From positions 1 through 64,000 of the forward strand of contig MU832553.1 of NCBI GenBank assembly GCA_029204225.1: a stretch of DNA of 64,000 nucleotides, written 5' to 3'. Below, one piece after another: positions 42,074 through 52,230 of the stretch. The position numbers and the translations under genes are program-made. The stretch is from Diphasiastrum complanatum. Lineage: Eukaryota; Streptophyta; Lycopodiopsida; Lycopodiales; Lycopodiaceae. The notes below the pieces were generated by a model. That model was not told the origin of the DNA and ran no database searches. It worked only from the letters and a program-made list of their open reading frames with translations. The stretch's first letter is position 1, and each line of letters begins with the position of its first letter.

Positions 42074-43200
42074 TCAGCAAATTAAATACTGAAAACAAAA
42101 AATTGAAAAACAAATAAAATTAGCAAGCTGCCAAAACTTGCATAATCGGTTGCCATTTACCGGAGTATTGAATTGTTTTCCATCCAAGTGCTCAAGAATT
42201 ACTGCGCCATAGTTCAAGATTTCCTTCACTTTATACGGGCTTTTACCGATAAACTTCAACTTATCCTTGATCAGCTTGGCTTTGTACATCAATGCAAGAT
42301 CTCCTGCTTTCAGATCTTTTTTGTGCAATCGATGATCGTGCCATGCCTTGCGGCGGGCTTTCTTTGCTGCTAAGGCATGAACTGCCATCAATCGGGTTTC
42401 ACATAATTTGTGCAACGCTTCATGACGGAGTTGTAAAGACATATCATCATTCAATCAGTCTGTGGCTGCTATGCGTAAAGATGAGATTAAAAATTCAATT
42501 GGCATAACAGCATCTTGATCATAAAACAATTGAAAAGGTGTTTGATTTGTACTATTTTTGTAAGCGGTTCTGAATGCCCATAATGATGCATACAGTTTAT
42601 ATTTCCAATCGGACCGACTTTCTTCAACTATCTTTGTCAAAATGGTGCAGAGAATCTTATTGAAAGATTCAGCTTAGCCATTCACTCTGGGATAGTAGGG
42701 AGTACTAAATCTGTGTATAACGAAAAAATCTTCTAGTAAACACTTTATTGTTTGATTAACAAAGTGTGTACCCCGGTCACTGACAATTTCGATCGGACAT
42801 CCAAATCTGATTTTAATATGTTCATATAGAAACTTGGCCGTAGATTTCACATCAGCCACTTTGACAGCTTTGGCTTCAACCCACTTGGTCATATAATCAG
42901 TTGCGACGATAATGTATCGGGCCTGAGATCCTTGCGCGGCAGGATGAATAGGACCAACATAATTCAGTCCCCATTTTTCAAACGGTGCTTGCGATAAAAC
43001 CGGATGCAAGGGTTCATAATTTTGTCGAGTAGGCCGTTGTGCTCGCTGGCAAACATCACATGTCTGAAAAATTTTCTATGTCCTTATGAAACGTAGGCCA
43101 CCAACAACCGGATCGCAAAAGTTTGCGAACAGTAATATCTGTAGAGAAGTGTCCTCCACCCATGCCATCATGCGAAAACATGATTAAATTTGGTACTTCA
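42074..43200 (-). pseudogene. E integrase and C-terminal tail
   Basis: Zinc-finger remnants (CDVC-type words near 43,040), core GLNYVGPIHPAAQGSQARYI, then TKWVEAKAV, EIVSDRGTHFVNQTIK, YYPRVNG, and after a stop TKIVEESRSDWKYKL, NQTPFQLFYDQDAV. The tail LRHEALHKLCETRLM, HDHRLHKKDLKAGDLALMY and SPYKVKEILNYGAVI ends at about 42,090. Frame breaks near 43,010, 42,650 and 42,455. Compared with D (33,430-34,453) the order is the same, and E keeps CAA where D has TAA at 34,069. Confidence 0.85.
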
Positions 43201-44900
43201 TGTAGTAAAACACATCTTCATAAAATATTATCTGATCCACGACGGTACAATTGTCCTGCAACTAATTGATAAGGTTGAGCCTTATGAATCAATTGTCTCT
43301 TCTGTACTTTTGTCAAAGAGTCATTCGGTTGTCCTAGCATCAGGTACTCAACAATATTTGCCGCCCACTTAGGTACTGCTTCAACATAGAACAACGCAGC
43401 ATCTGGCAGTTCATCATCCACTTTTGCAAAACGTGATCGGCTAGATAATGTTGCTTTCCCTTACGAACCACAATCCGAAAGTCAAATTCAGTCAATAATA
43501 ATAACCATCTTGCAATACGTCCAGTATTGCATGTCTTGTTTACCAAGTAAAGTAACAGTTGATGATCCGTATAAAATACAAAGTGTGTTTTCATGAGGTA
43601 GGGACGAAATTTCCAAATAGAAAAAATCATGGCTAGCGCCTCATGTTCTGTTGTTGAATAATTCTTTTCTGGATCTGTAAGCTGTCTGCTTGCAAATCGT
43701 ATAGGATAATCCTTCTTATAGTCACCTGGCTGCGTCAAAACTGATCCAATGGCGTATTTTGAGGCATCTGTATGAACATGAATCTCTATCGTCCAATCTG
43801 GAGAATGCAGTATTGGTGCTGAAGTTAATGCTTTTGTTAACTTTTCAAAGGCTTCTAGCACCTCTATTGTCCAAATAGGAACAATAGTTAGTTTGTATAT
43901 AGGTCGTTCTAAATCCGCAAAGAAGATAATAAAAATTCGATAGTAGTTCGCATGACCCATAAACACATAAACTCCTCAAATTGTTGCTGGCGGTGGCAAT
44001 TCCACAATAACTTTGATCTTAGAATAATCTGTGGCAATACCATGATATCACATGTCCAAGCACAACTCCGTGGGAAACCCATATCTGGCATTTTTTCGGA
44101 TTTAGAGAAATCTGATATCTGCGGCATCTTTCAAATACTTTCTCCAATCGATCCAGGTGGTCTGTATCTGTACTATGAACTCCCAAGTCATCCAAGTAAA
44201 TTTCAAGAAATTTCTGCAGATAATCTTTAAAAGCAAATTGCATTACTCTTTGGAATGAACTTGGTGCATTACAGAGCCCAAACGGCATTACTTTGTAAGC
44301 ATAGGTGCCCCATTTTGTTGTAAAAGCAGTTTTGTGGCGATCGGCAGGTGAAATCTTAACCTGGTTGTAACCACTAAATCCATCCAGAAAACTATAAGCT
44401 TCCACTCCAACAAGGCGATCCAAAATGCTTCCAGTAAAAGTCAACGGAAAGTGATCCTTCCGTGTCACTTTATTCAATGCTTTGACATTCACACAAATCC
44501 TCAATTTTTCATTTTTCTTAGAAACAATGACAATCGGTGAAATCCATTCAATGTGCTCGATCTTATGAATGAAATTGGCATCAAGCAATCTCTGAAGTTA
44601 TTTCTTTATCAGATCTGCCACATTAGGATTACAGCGATAGAACTTTGTAACCTTTGGAACTGCATCAGGTACTAAAGGTATGGTATCTTCAATCACTGAT
44701 GTCGAGAACCCTTGAAATCTTGATAAGTCCATGCAAAACAATCTTGATACTTAATAAGTAACAAGCGGAGTGCTTGATACTGTTCAGGAGTAAGTTGTGA
44801 TCCGACTTGTACCATCTTTTTTGGTTCTCCTAGTTCGGCAAGATTCAATGGCTACATCCTAGCTGGGCCATCGTAAACCTCTTTAGATTCCGGTATGTGT
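43201..44900 (-). pseudogene. E reverse transcriptase and RNase H
   Basis: Pre-RT words (LNLAELGEPKKMVQVGSQL, KYQDCFAW) near 44,780-44,860. RT: EWISPIVIVSKKNEKLRICV, FLDGFSGYNQVKI, MPFGLCNAPSSFQRVMQFAF and catalytic YLDD near 44,190. FMGHANYYRI is present at 43,966-43,930, which D lacks. RNase H: HTDASKYAIGSVLTQPGDY, YSTTEHEALAMIF, FYTDHQLLLYLVN, ADHVL, then an INT-proximal segment (VPKWAANIVEYLMLGQP). Several frameshifts. Confidence 0.85.
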
Positions 44901-46450
44901 TCTTCAGGTTCACGATGTGCTTTAGGTAACATAATAACCACATCATCCAGTGTATAACGTTTAAAATGCTCTGGCATATCATGCTAGACTACATTTGCTA
45001 GTTCTTTTTCGAAAGGACTTGTCTTGGATCTTTGTTTAGCCTTCTTAGCAGGAACTGAACGTGGAGGTGATGACTTTCAAGATGATAATTCTTTCTTCAC
45101 AGGTGAAGACTTCCTAGACGATGATGTCTTGCTGGAAGTATGACTTGAAGAATCATTCTTGACTTTTCCTTTGCCTTTATCCAATAGAGGTGAGACTTCC
45201 TTTGAATCAATCTTCCGAGGGGGATTTTTCCATTTCAGGACCGTATTATAATGTTGCTTAGCTTGTTTCTTCGTCATCGAACCTGTGATCCTGTCTCCCT
45301 TCAATATAACTGCTTTGGATGGTTTGATTGTTGGTTCATCGGGAACATTACGCACCCAAATTTGGTCGAATCCATATGATTTAAAATCTGCTCATCAGTA
45401 AGTTTTGCATTGTCATTATAAGTCAAGGCATGGCTCACTGGTATGAGATCATCCTCAATTGGATCTGGTATAGGTTCTGTTGATATCCAGGCTACATTCA
45501 ACACATTTAGTGAAAACGTGATTGGTGTATCCAAAGTTTGATCTAATAAGGAAATCTCGCTCAACTCTGATTGTATATCTTGTTGACACATATATCCTGC
45601 TGTACAATTAATTGTTCCAAGAGCTTCATTCCAATTGACAGTATCCCTTTGAGAATCGTAGTGAACTCCCATTTTTTTCTCTGGTCGATCACAAGTGTGA
45701 TCCGTTGTTGATGAATCATCATCTTCTTTTTGAACCACTAGTTTGATAGTCCAAGTCGTAGGATCAACTTTAACTACACATTCACGATTTTCAAAAGTGA
45801 TTTTTCCAGTGCCCCAGTTATGAATTACTTGCGCAACTCATAATCATGGACGTCCTAATAGAACTCGGTAGACATTTGGCGCTTCTGGTAAGTCCATCAC
45901 GACGAAAGTAATGACGAACTGTACTCCTGCAATCCTGACAAGTATATCTTCCACCATTCCTCGTGGACGAAATGTCATTTGATCAGCTAGCTTAATAGCA
46001 AAAGTAGCAAGTTTGATTTTTGTAAGGCCCCATTTTGCACATAGCCTTGTAGAAATTAGGTTAACTCCTGAACCGCCATCTATCACGGCTGCTTCTTTAG
46101 GAAATTGTCTATGTTGTATCAACAGAGTGATATTCTTTTGTTCACTTTTCCAAGCGGCTCCAACATGGAGTACATCGTTAGATTCTTCAAATCTAGCACA
46201 AAAAAGTGACTCCTGATGGACTTCTGGTTCTTCTTGAGCTAACTTTTGCACTAAGACTTCTTTTGCTTTTGGCACCAACTTTAGGAACTCTCCCAATGAA
46301 ATATTGATCTTGCTAGACAAAATGTTCATGAGTAATTCTGTATGCGGTGCTTCCAGTTCAGTCATCTTGAAGGGTTCTTCATGATGATGTAATTGATCAT
46401 TCATATCCGTACGTAAATTTCTTGGAGGCTGCGATGGTGAAGACCAAACT
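44901..46450 (-). pseudogene. E protease and flanking gag-pol spacer
   Basis: On the minus strand: a helical segment (LLMNILSSKINISLGEFLKL), then the aspartic protease with active site AAVIDGGSGVNLIS near 46,090-46,050, a flap region and YRVLLGRPW near 45,850. A charged spacer follows with Lys/Ser-rich stretches (45,077-45,355; 45,301-45,738). The protease would cut the polyprotein. D has lost this whole section. Stops and shifts separate the pieces, so it is inactive. Confidence 0.8.
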
Positions 46451-46457
46451 TCAGCTG

Positions 46458-48076
46458 TTACTTTAGCAGCTTCAAATTCCTCTTCTTCTTGTAGATGTTT
46501 AATCCACTGTGTTTTATATCCTGATATCTTCGTTTTTCTGTATTAGAATTTGGATAGACTCTCGATGCTGTTGGTGTATCGTTCAATGGTATAGAATTAG
46601 CAGGTACTGGATCCACTACTGGTTCTTTTTGCTTTTGTGCTCTGGTGACCACCATCAAGAGTGCACTTGGTTTATTCTGAGCTACTGATCCTTGCTTGAC
46701 TGTTATAGCTGGTGGTGGCTTCGGTCTTGCTGGACAGTCTTTATAGCAATGCCCATATCCACAATCACGACAGAATGGTACAAATTTTTCTTTATTTGGC
46801 ATTTTGCAACTCTGTGATTTTCTCCACATGCAAAGCATCCAAGTGGTGCTCTGGTCCAACTTCTCGAGGCTTGTTGTTGAGCGGCAGCATAAATGGCATA
46901 CTAGTTAGAAGATCCACCTTCCTAATCATTACCATAGCTTCATTGCTCAGCACTTTCGTAAGGTTCTGGTTCCATCAAATTGGTAAAAGGAGTGGAGTGT
47001 TTTGGTGAGGCTGGCAAAGCTAAACATTCCGGGTATCCAAGAGTAGATTGTCATAGTCTTGTTGCTGGATTTCCTCCGTACTGTGGTTCTCGATATCCCA
47101 TCTGGGCATACCGTTGTTGAATTATCCGAGGGTTGAAGTTGCAAAAAACAGTCTCATGGTCAGGTGAATTACATAGATGGCAAACACTGATTTCCATTCG
47201 TTTTTTCAATTGAGGACACTCGTTCAGTGTGTGATTTCTTGTACAAATAGAACACCAGATAATTTCCCTGGTAGGGAAAGTCTTTGCAACCTTCTCAGGT
47301 TCCTTGTTTGCTTCTCCATGGAAATTTTCCAATGCTTTGATCTTCTCATCAAATTGCAACTACAACTTTTCCATCTGTTTCGGTTGGGTCTTCCCAAGTT
47401 TCTCGAACTCATTGAGCATCATTTCTACAGTAGCATTGGCATTCCTTGATGCAATAGTGGTGGATGTCGTAGTAGTCTGCCCTGTTGTATAAGGCAACAT
47501 ACTGACATTCGGCTCATCATCTGAATCTTCATCCTCCTCCCGAATTGCATCGTCCATAGCATTTTGCAAAAGTGCGTACTCATTATGGCGTTTCAGCTCA
47601 CGTCTGATCCGTTTAGGTAGGCCTCACATAAACCACATAATCATGGCATTTTCATTAATCAGCTCAGGTTCACACTCTGATCTGAGACGTTTTACCCTTT
47701 CGATGTAATCTCGAGCCATTTCCCGCTTTTCCATTTTAACTTTACTTAGAAGTAAGGAAAGAGTCTTCCATAAACTTCCGCGGTTTGAACCATGTGATAA
47801 GGGCTCGTTTAACAACCTCCCAATCTGTACGTTCCATTTCATCTTGGTTATAGTACCAATCTTGTGTTGCGCCTGTTAAGGCCATAGGAAATAGCTTAAG
47901 TTTATCTTGAGGATAAATCTCACCATAGACCTCACAGGATTCAGCATAGATCTGAAGAAATCTAACTGGATCTGTTAATTCATTATACTTGGGTAGATCC
48001 AATCGGGGTGCTATTTTAACAATAATTGGATTGACCTCCTGTGGAGCACCTCCAGGAGCAGCTCAGGGGTAGCCAT
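46458..48076 (-). pseudogene. gag of gypsy E
   Basis: A candidate ATG is complementary to 48,074-48,076, followed by a frameshift. Core words: LPKYNELTDPVRFLQIYAES, KLKLFPMALTGATQDWYY, WFKPRKFMEDSF, VKMEKREMARDYIERVKRLR. An acidic stretch AIREEDEDSDDEP follows. Knuckles near 47,220-47,120 read CSICTRNHTLNEC and CHLCNSPDHETVFC; further ones near 46,760 read CRDCGYGHCYKDC. Comparison with D shows D's second knuckle lost its last Cys. At least four frame breaks. Confidence 0.82.
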
Positions 48077-49287
48077 CTATACAAATTTAGATCACGCGGA
48101 CAATGAGATTGGATCTAGATTTTTTCAAAAAACTATCTTAGATCAAATCTGCTAGATCTATTCTCTTTTTCAAAAATCTGACTCTATATGATAAAAAAAA
48201 TTTCGAAATTCGATCAATCGATACTTCTCAAAAATGATAAATCTCTCAAAATCCAATTCAGAATATATCAGATTTGATCCAAATTTTGATAGAGACTTGA
48301 TCTGAAAAATCAGAAACTAAAAATAGGACTGGCGAAGGTTCACTAGGCGAAGGTTGGCTCGACGAAGGTTAAACAATGTTATTTTGGAAAAAAAAACTCT
48401 CTGAACAACATTTTGACAATTTCTTGAGAAATAACCTTCCCCGACATCTCTGGTGAAAGATCTGACACATATAAAACTATAAAAAACCAGACGAAGGTTT
48501 CTGCCACAAGGAAATACAGTTTCTATTGTCTGGCGAGGGTAAAATGCAAGAATTTCTATGATCTGATCAAGAAGAATCTTCGTCGAACTCAAAAATAGTA
48601 TTTTTCTATAAATAGAATGTTCTGAAAACTCGGCGAAGGTTATGGCAAAGGATCAAGAGTAATACTGGTAATTTTGCAAAAGAGTGACATTTTTGGCGAA
48701 AATATGGCAACATGACAACTTATCCTCTGAAACCCTTTCTATTTTTGGTATTATTCTTCGCCGACCTGACAGTAGATAGATCTAAATCAACTCTAAGCAC
48801 AATGAATTGGGCAAAGGTTTATTTTTTATATTTTTAGGGTTTTGGTGATTTTTTGGTGTTTTTTGACGATTTTTCTGATGTTTCTGAAAATCTGCTGGGA
48901 ATTATTCTTCGCCCTTCAAACTAAAGGTTTTGTGAACTAAACCGAAGGTGTCTGCAACTTGACGAAGGTTTCCTGAAAGAGGATAAAAAGTTCTACGCTC
49001 TGATGACGCTTTTTGCCTCTTTTTGACCAAATCTGACAGATTTGACCGATTTTTGTTATGTTCTTTGATATCTCAGATCCAAATGGATCTTAAGATTGGT
49101 GATCTGAATAGGTTTCCCCTGTTTAACAATCGGATTAGATTTCAAACAAGTAAATCCAATCAAATCAAGCAAAATCAATCCCAAACTAGCCCTAAAATGC
49201 AGATCTAACACTATTCATGCCACGACAAGATGCCTAATGCCGCTAACCATCAACCAAACATGCTGCAAACTGAAAAATTGGCGTAGC
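48077..49287 (-). repeat. E leader with repeated AACCTTCGCC words
   Basis: About 1.2 kb without a long frame. On E's sense strand the word AACCTTCGCC or close variants recurs at least eight times (near 48,340, 48,355, 48,370, 48,495, 48,640, 48,820, 48,945, 48,970), with AGAATAATTCC-like words between. The position and use correspond to the AACTCTCGCAG words of D, but the word is different. Confidence 0.65.
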
Positions 49288-49305
49288 TCCCCGGCAATGA
49301 CGCCA
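49288..49305 (-). promoter_or_regulatory. Primer-binding site of gypsy E
   Basis: The minus strand reads TGGCGTCATTGCCGGGGA, four bases (ATTT) after an LTR end CTACA. Confidence 0.82.
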
Positions 49306-49309
49306 AAAT

Positions 49310-50070
49310 TGTAGTGGGTTTCTTTCCTTGCCTATCCTCAACCCAAGATCTAATCAATCTAGCATCAAGGAGATGAAGTTAGTTGTCACGCATAGGTTCG
49401 TTCCCATGAGAGCGATAGTATAGTTCAGATTTCAATATGAATGGAGGATCTAACACTAACATCCATTAACACTAAGCATTAATACTACATCCATTAACCC
49501 TACTTCCATTAACCCTAAATCCACAACAATGATAAGAACTTACTCTTTCTTTCTCTCCCTCTCTCTCTCTCACAATAGGCATAAAAAATAGCAATCCCAA
49601 TAATGATCAAATCCAACAATTAGCAAAATCCAAAGAAAGCATGAGAAATGGAGGAAAAGAGAGGAAGAGCAAGGACATTCATCAATCCATTTTTAAAGAG
49701 AACCAATCTGCTTTATTGAAATGAGGAAATAAACATCAGGAGCAACTCGAGCTAGTCCCTTTTTATAGTAGAGAGGAGGACCCTGGCCTCTGAATCCTAT
49801 TGGTTCAGTCTTGTCTCTCTTTTTATTCAAATCTAAAAAAGTGTGGGAACCATCAAAATTGGAGGGAAACCCAACTTTATTCACTAACTTGACATTTAGG
49901 CCCTACGACATTAAAAGCCCCACAAAAAGGCCTAAAGTCCTTTTATTAACTTTTAACTGATCAATCAAATAACTATGTGATCATTGGATTGGACTTACAC
50001 ACGCAGCGTGCCAAATCCCTCTCACTTATTAACTAGGGTTAGGGTTGCCTTGGGATCCGCAAACTCTCCA
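49310..50070 (-). repeat. 5' LTR of gypsy E (~760 bp)
   Basis: The end (CTACA at 49,310) is fixed by the primer site. The start is less sure: TGGAGAGTTTGCGG at 50,070 fits the length of D's and A's LTRs. Words such as AATAAGTGAGAGGG and GCGTGTGTAAGTCC parallel those of A's LTR. It lies only 46 bases upstream of the ATG of the unknown ORF at 50,116. Confidence 0.65.
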
Positions 50071-50115
50071 ATAGTAATACTTCTCGCTTTCTATCAGAAG
50101 TTAACTCAGGTACTG

Positions 50116-51474
50116 ATGGCGAATCAAGCGCAAGCACAACAATTGCAGCAGGCCACTCTAGCAAATCAAATTGTGCTCAATACACGGAATGAGGAGCTAG
50201 AAGGACAGCTAAAAACATTACACCAACAGTTACCAACATTACCCACAAATCATGAAGAAACACATGCCAAGCACCATAGACAACAGGATGTAGGAACTGA
50301 TGATCCTGGATCTTCGTGCTACATAGGACAACAATGGGATAATCCAAGGCATCACTCAACAATGGTGGAACCTCAAAGCACACAAGGGGGTACTACCACG
50401 AACCATGAACGAGGCATCTCAGCTGAAGAGCCTAACCCCACTGCCACTCAACCTGACACCACCTATCAAGCCTCATCACCCTCACTCGATGACACACCCC
50501 TCTCCCCACCACATGAACAATCACCTCACCACCTCGACACTCAACCTCATTCACCATCCACAACTTATCTACTCTGCAAATACCCAACCCTCCCTCGTGA
50601 ACTTTTCACAACCATACCAAACCCTCCACCACCCACACTTACCACAACTATAGAGGTACGACACAGAATCACGCCGAAGAATCCTAGCCGACAGATGTTA
50701 ATGTCAGAGGAGTTTAAAAAAGCATATCCAAACTGGGAGGACCGAGGCGGGTACACTCTTACCGATTTCACGATATGTAAATCTCACAAGCAGAAAGTGT
50801 TAGCATTGGAGCCTCAACCTTAGTGGCGACGTGCTATGATGTTGGAAAAGGCACATGCTTTCGAGCGCTATATCGCGGCACCAACTTATATGCGTGTCAA
50901 TCCAACATATTATCCCATAAGACGTAGAGAAGTATTCGCACCAGAAAGGGTTCCTAATAAAATATATTGGCCAATTCTATCTAAAAAAGTTCAAATCGAT
51001 GATCCAGCGGCCGATTTTGTAGCCAATTGCAACTTTTTCTACCGAAGACATCATACAAATCCGGACTGCCATGTTAGGCACTTTGCAGATCATTGTGGCC
51101 TGATATCATTCCTTTCTACCTTAAATTGCTTCTGGGATAGAGACCTGCTGCCAATAGTTTTGGATCTAAATAAACCCCTAAGCATACCCATGGATCACAT
51201 CAATGTGGCAAGGCTTTACTATCAGACGTCGATTACCAACGAACTTCACGTTGACATGGTTGAATCTTGGTATGTGTACGGATTTCTATAGAACATGCTT
51301 GATTACTATCGGCCGCAACCATTTTTGGGCAAAATTTGATTCTAGAGAATGGAACAGATTGGCAGAGAAGTTCATAAAATCCGGGTCACCATCAATGCAG
51401 AGCTGTGGGAAGACCAGACAAGACAATAGGCAGCGGCAATTGGCATGGGACCACCAATCTTTTGACGGAGGGGA
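50116..51474 (+). pseudogene. Unrecognised retroelement-type ORF ahead of an LTR
   Basis: From ATG 50,116 the frame is open for 235 codons to a TAG at 50,821. It stays open in the same frame for another 155 codons to TAG at 51,289, then continues with coding-like sequence interrupted by TGA, TAG, TAG and TGA up to the polypurine tract. Parts: a Gln-rich probable coiled coil (QAQAQQLQQATLANQ), a long Pro/Ser/Thr/His-rich middle, and an apparently folded C-terminal half (FERYIAAPTYMRVNPTYYP, VPNKIYWPILSKKVQIDDPA, HHTNPDCHVRHFADHCG, MDHINVARLYYQTSI). I recognise no retroelement domain. The place just before PPT and LTR suggests a gag-like or accessory protein. Most stops fit C-to-T decay. Confidence 0.55.
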
Positions 51475-51477
51475 TAA
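51463..51477 (+). promoter_or_regulatory. Polypurine tract of the unknown-ORF element
   Basis: ACGGAGGGGATAA immediately before TGTAGGCTAATATT. Purine-rich and directly followed by a TG start, as expected for second-strand priming next to a 3' LTR. Confidence 0.6.
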
Positions 51478-51906
51478 TGTAGGCTAATATTCTATGAATA
51501 TTCGAGCCATCTTCAAAAAAGATACAGACTTAAGCCTAGAACTGGATCAGTCAAGTTTAGGCCTTTGCGTCATGTTGTAACGACTTAAAGTTGTTTAGTT
51601 CTAAGCCTAAGTCTAGAAGATTGAAACTTAAACTAGTTTGAATAAGTTCAACTTAAGTTAGTTCAGTTGTTTATGGTCCATTGGGGGTTTGTCCCATGGC
51701 ACCACTGTGATTCAAAGTTAATTTAGTCCCATAATGCCTTTTTGTTAGTGACCACCACTCCAAGTATATATAGGAGTGGAAGAGTCCATCTTGAAAAGAA
51801 CCTCATTTGCAATACATGCCTATCTTTCTCTCTGAGTGTTCTCTTTTGTGCGGTTTCATGTATTGTGTTACTTCACATTGTAAGAGCTTGTCAAGCTCTT
51901 ACGACA
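51478..51906 (+). repeat. LTR (truncated) downstream of the unknown ORF
   Basis: Starts TGTAGGCTAATATTC. TATATATAGG near 51,765 acts as a TATA box, followed by a short leader-like stretch. It is cut near 51,907 by a copia gag fragment, so the U5 end is missing. No second copy of this LTR is in the window. A palindrome AAGAGCTTGTCAAGCTCTT lies near 51,882-51,900. Confidence 0.55.
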
Positions 51907-52230
51907 GCTGGGTGATGATCATCATGACTCATCCAGAATTGACTCTTTCGAGAGTCATTACTATGTTATTGCAGGAAGGCACGCAGAGGAATGAAGCCTC
52001 AAGTTCCTTAGCTGATTCTCACGCCTTGTACACCAACAAGAGCATGACAAAGCAGAAGAAGAAGAAAGGCCCAAAGCAATCAAAGCCAGACCAGAAACCA
52101 GCTCAGCACAAGGAACAGTCGAATCCGCAGACAAAGAAGAAGCTATTCTGCAGATACTACAAGCGAAACAACCACGAAATACAAGACTGCTAGATACTTC
52201 AAGCGAATTACAATAGCAAGGGACAGTAAA
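51907..52230 (+). pseudogene. Copia gag C-terminal fragment (H-type)
   Basis: About 100 codons: LTLSRVITMLLQEGTQRNE, a Lys/Gln/Pro-rich stretch, and the knuckle LFCRYYKRNNHEIQDC. Copia H (15,350-15,610) has the same order with FWRYCKRNNHEIKDC. Here the second Cys is Tyr; in H the first Cys is Trp. Not bounded by an LTR of its own. Confidence 0.75.

Larger units (their letters stand above)
41281..50070 (-). mobile_element. Ty3/gypsy element E (no 3' LTR found)
   Basis: Same type as D on the minus strand: 5' LTR, TGGCGTC-type primer site, long leader, gag with knuckles, protease, RT, RNase H and integrase, then a 3' region. Protease is present here, unlike D. No TGTTGGGGG-type 3' LTR is found to its left before copia J; the end was lost or moved by the inversion. 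Decay is stronger than in J. Confidence 0.85.

Noticed and set aside
50040-50075. AACTAGGGTTAGGGTT as interstitial telomere repeat
   Set aside because: Only two partial units of the plant telomere word; too short to call.
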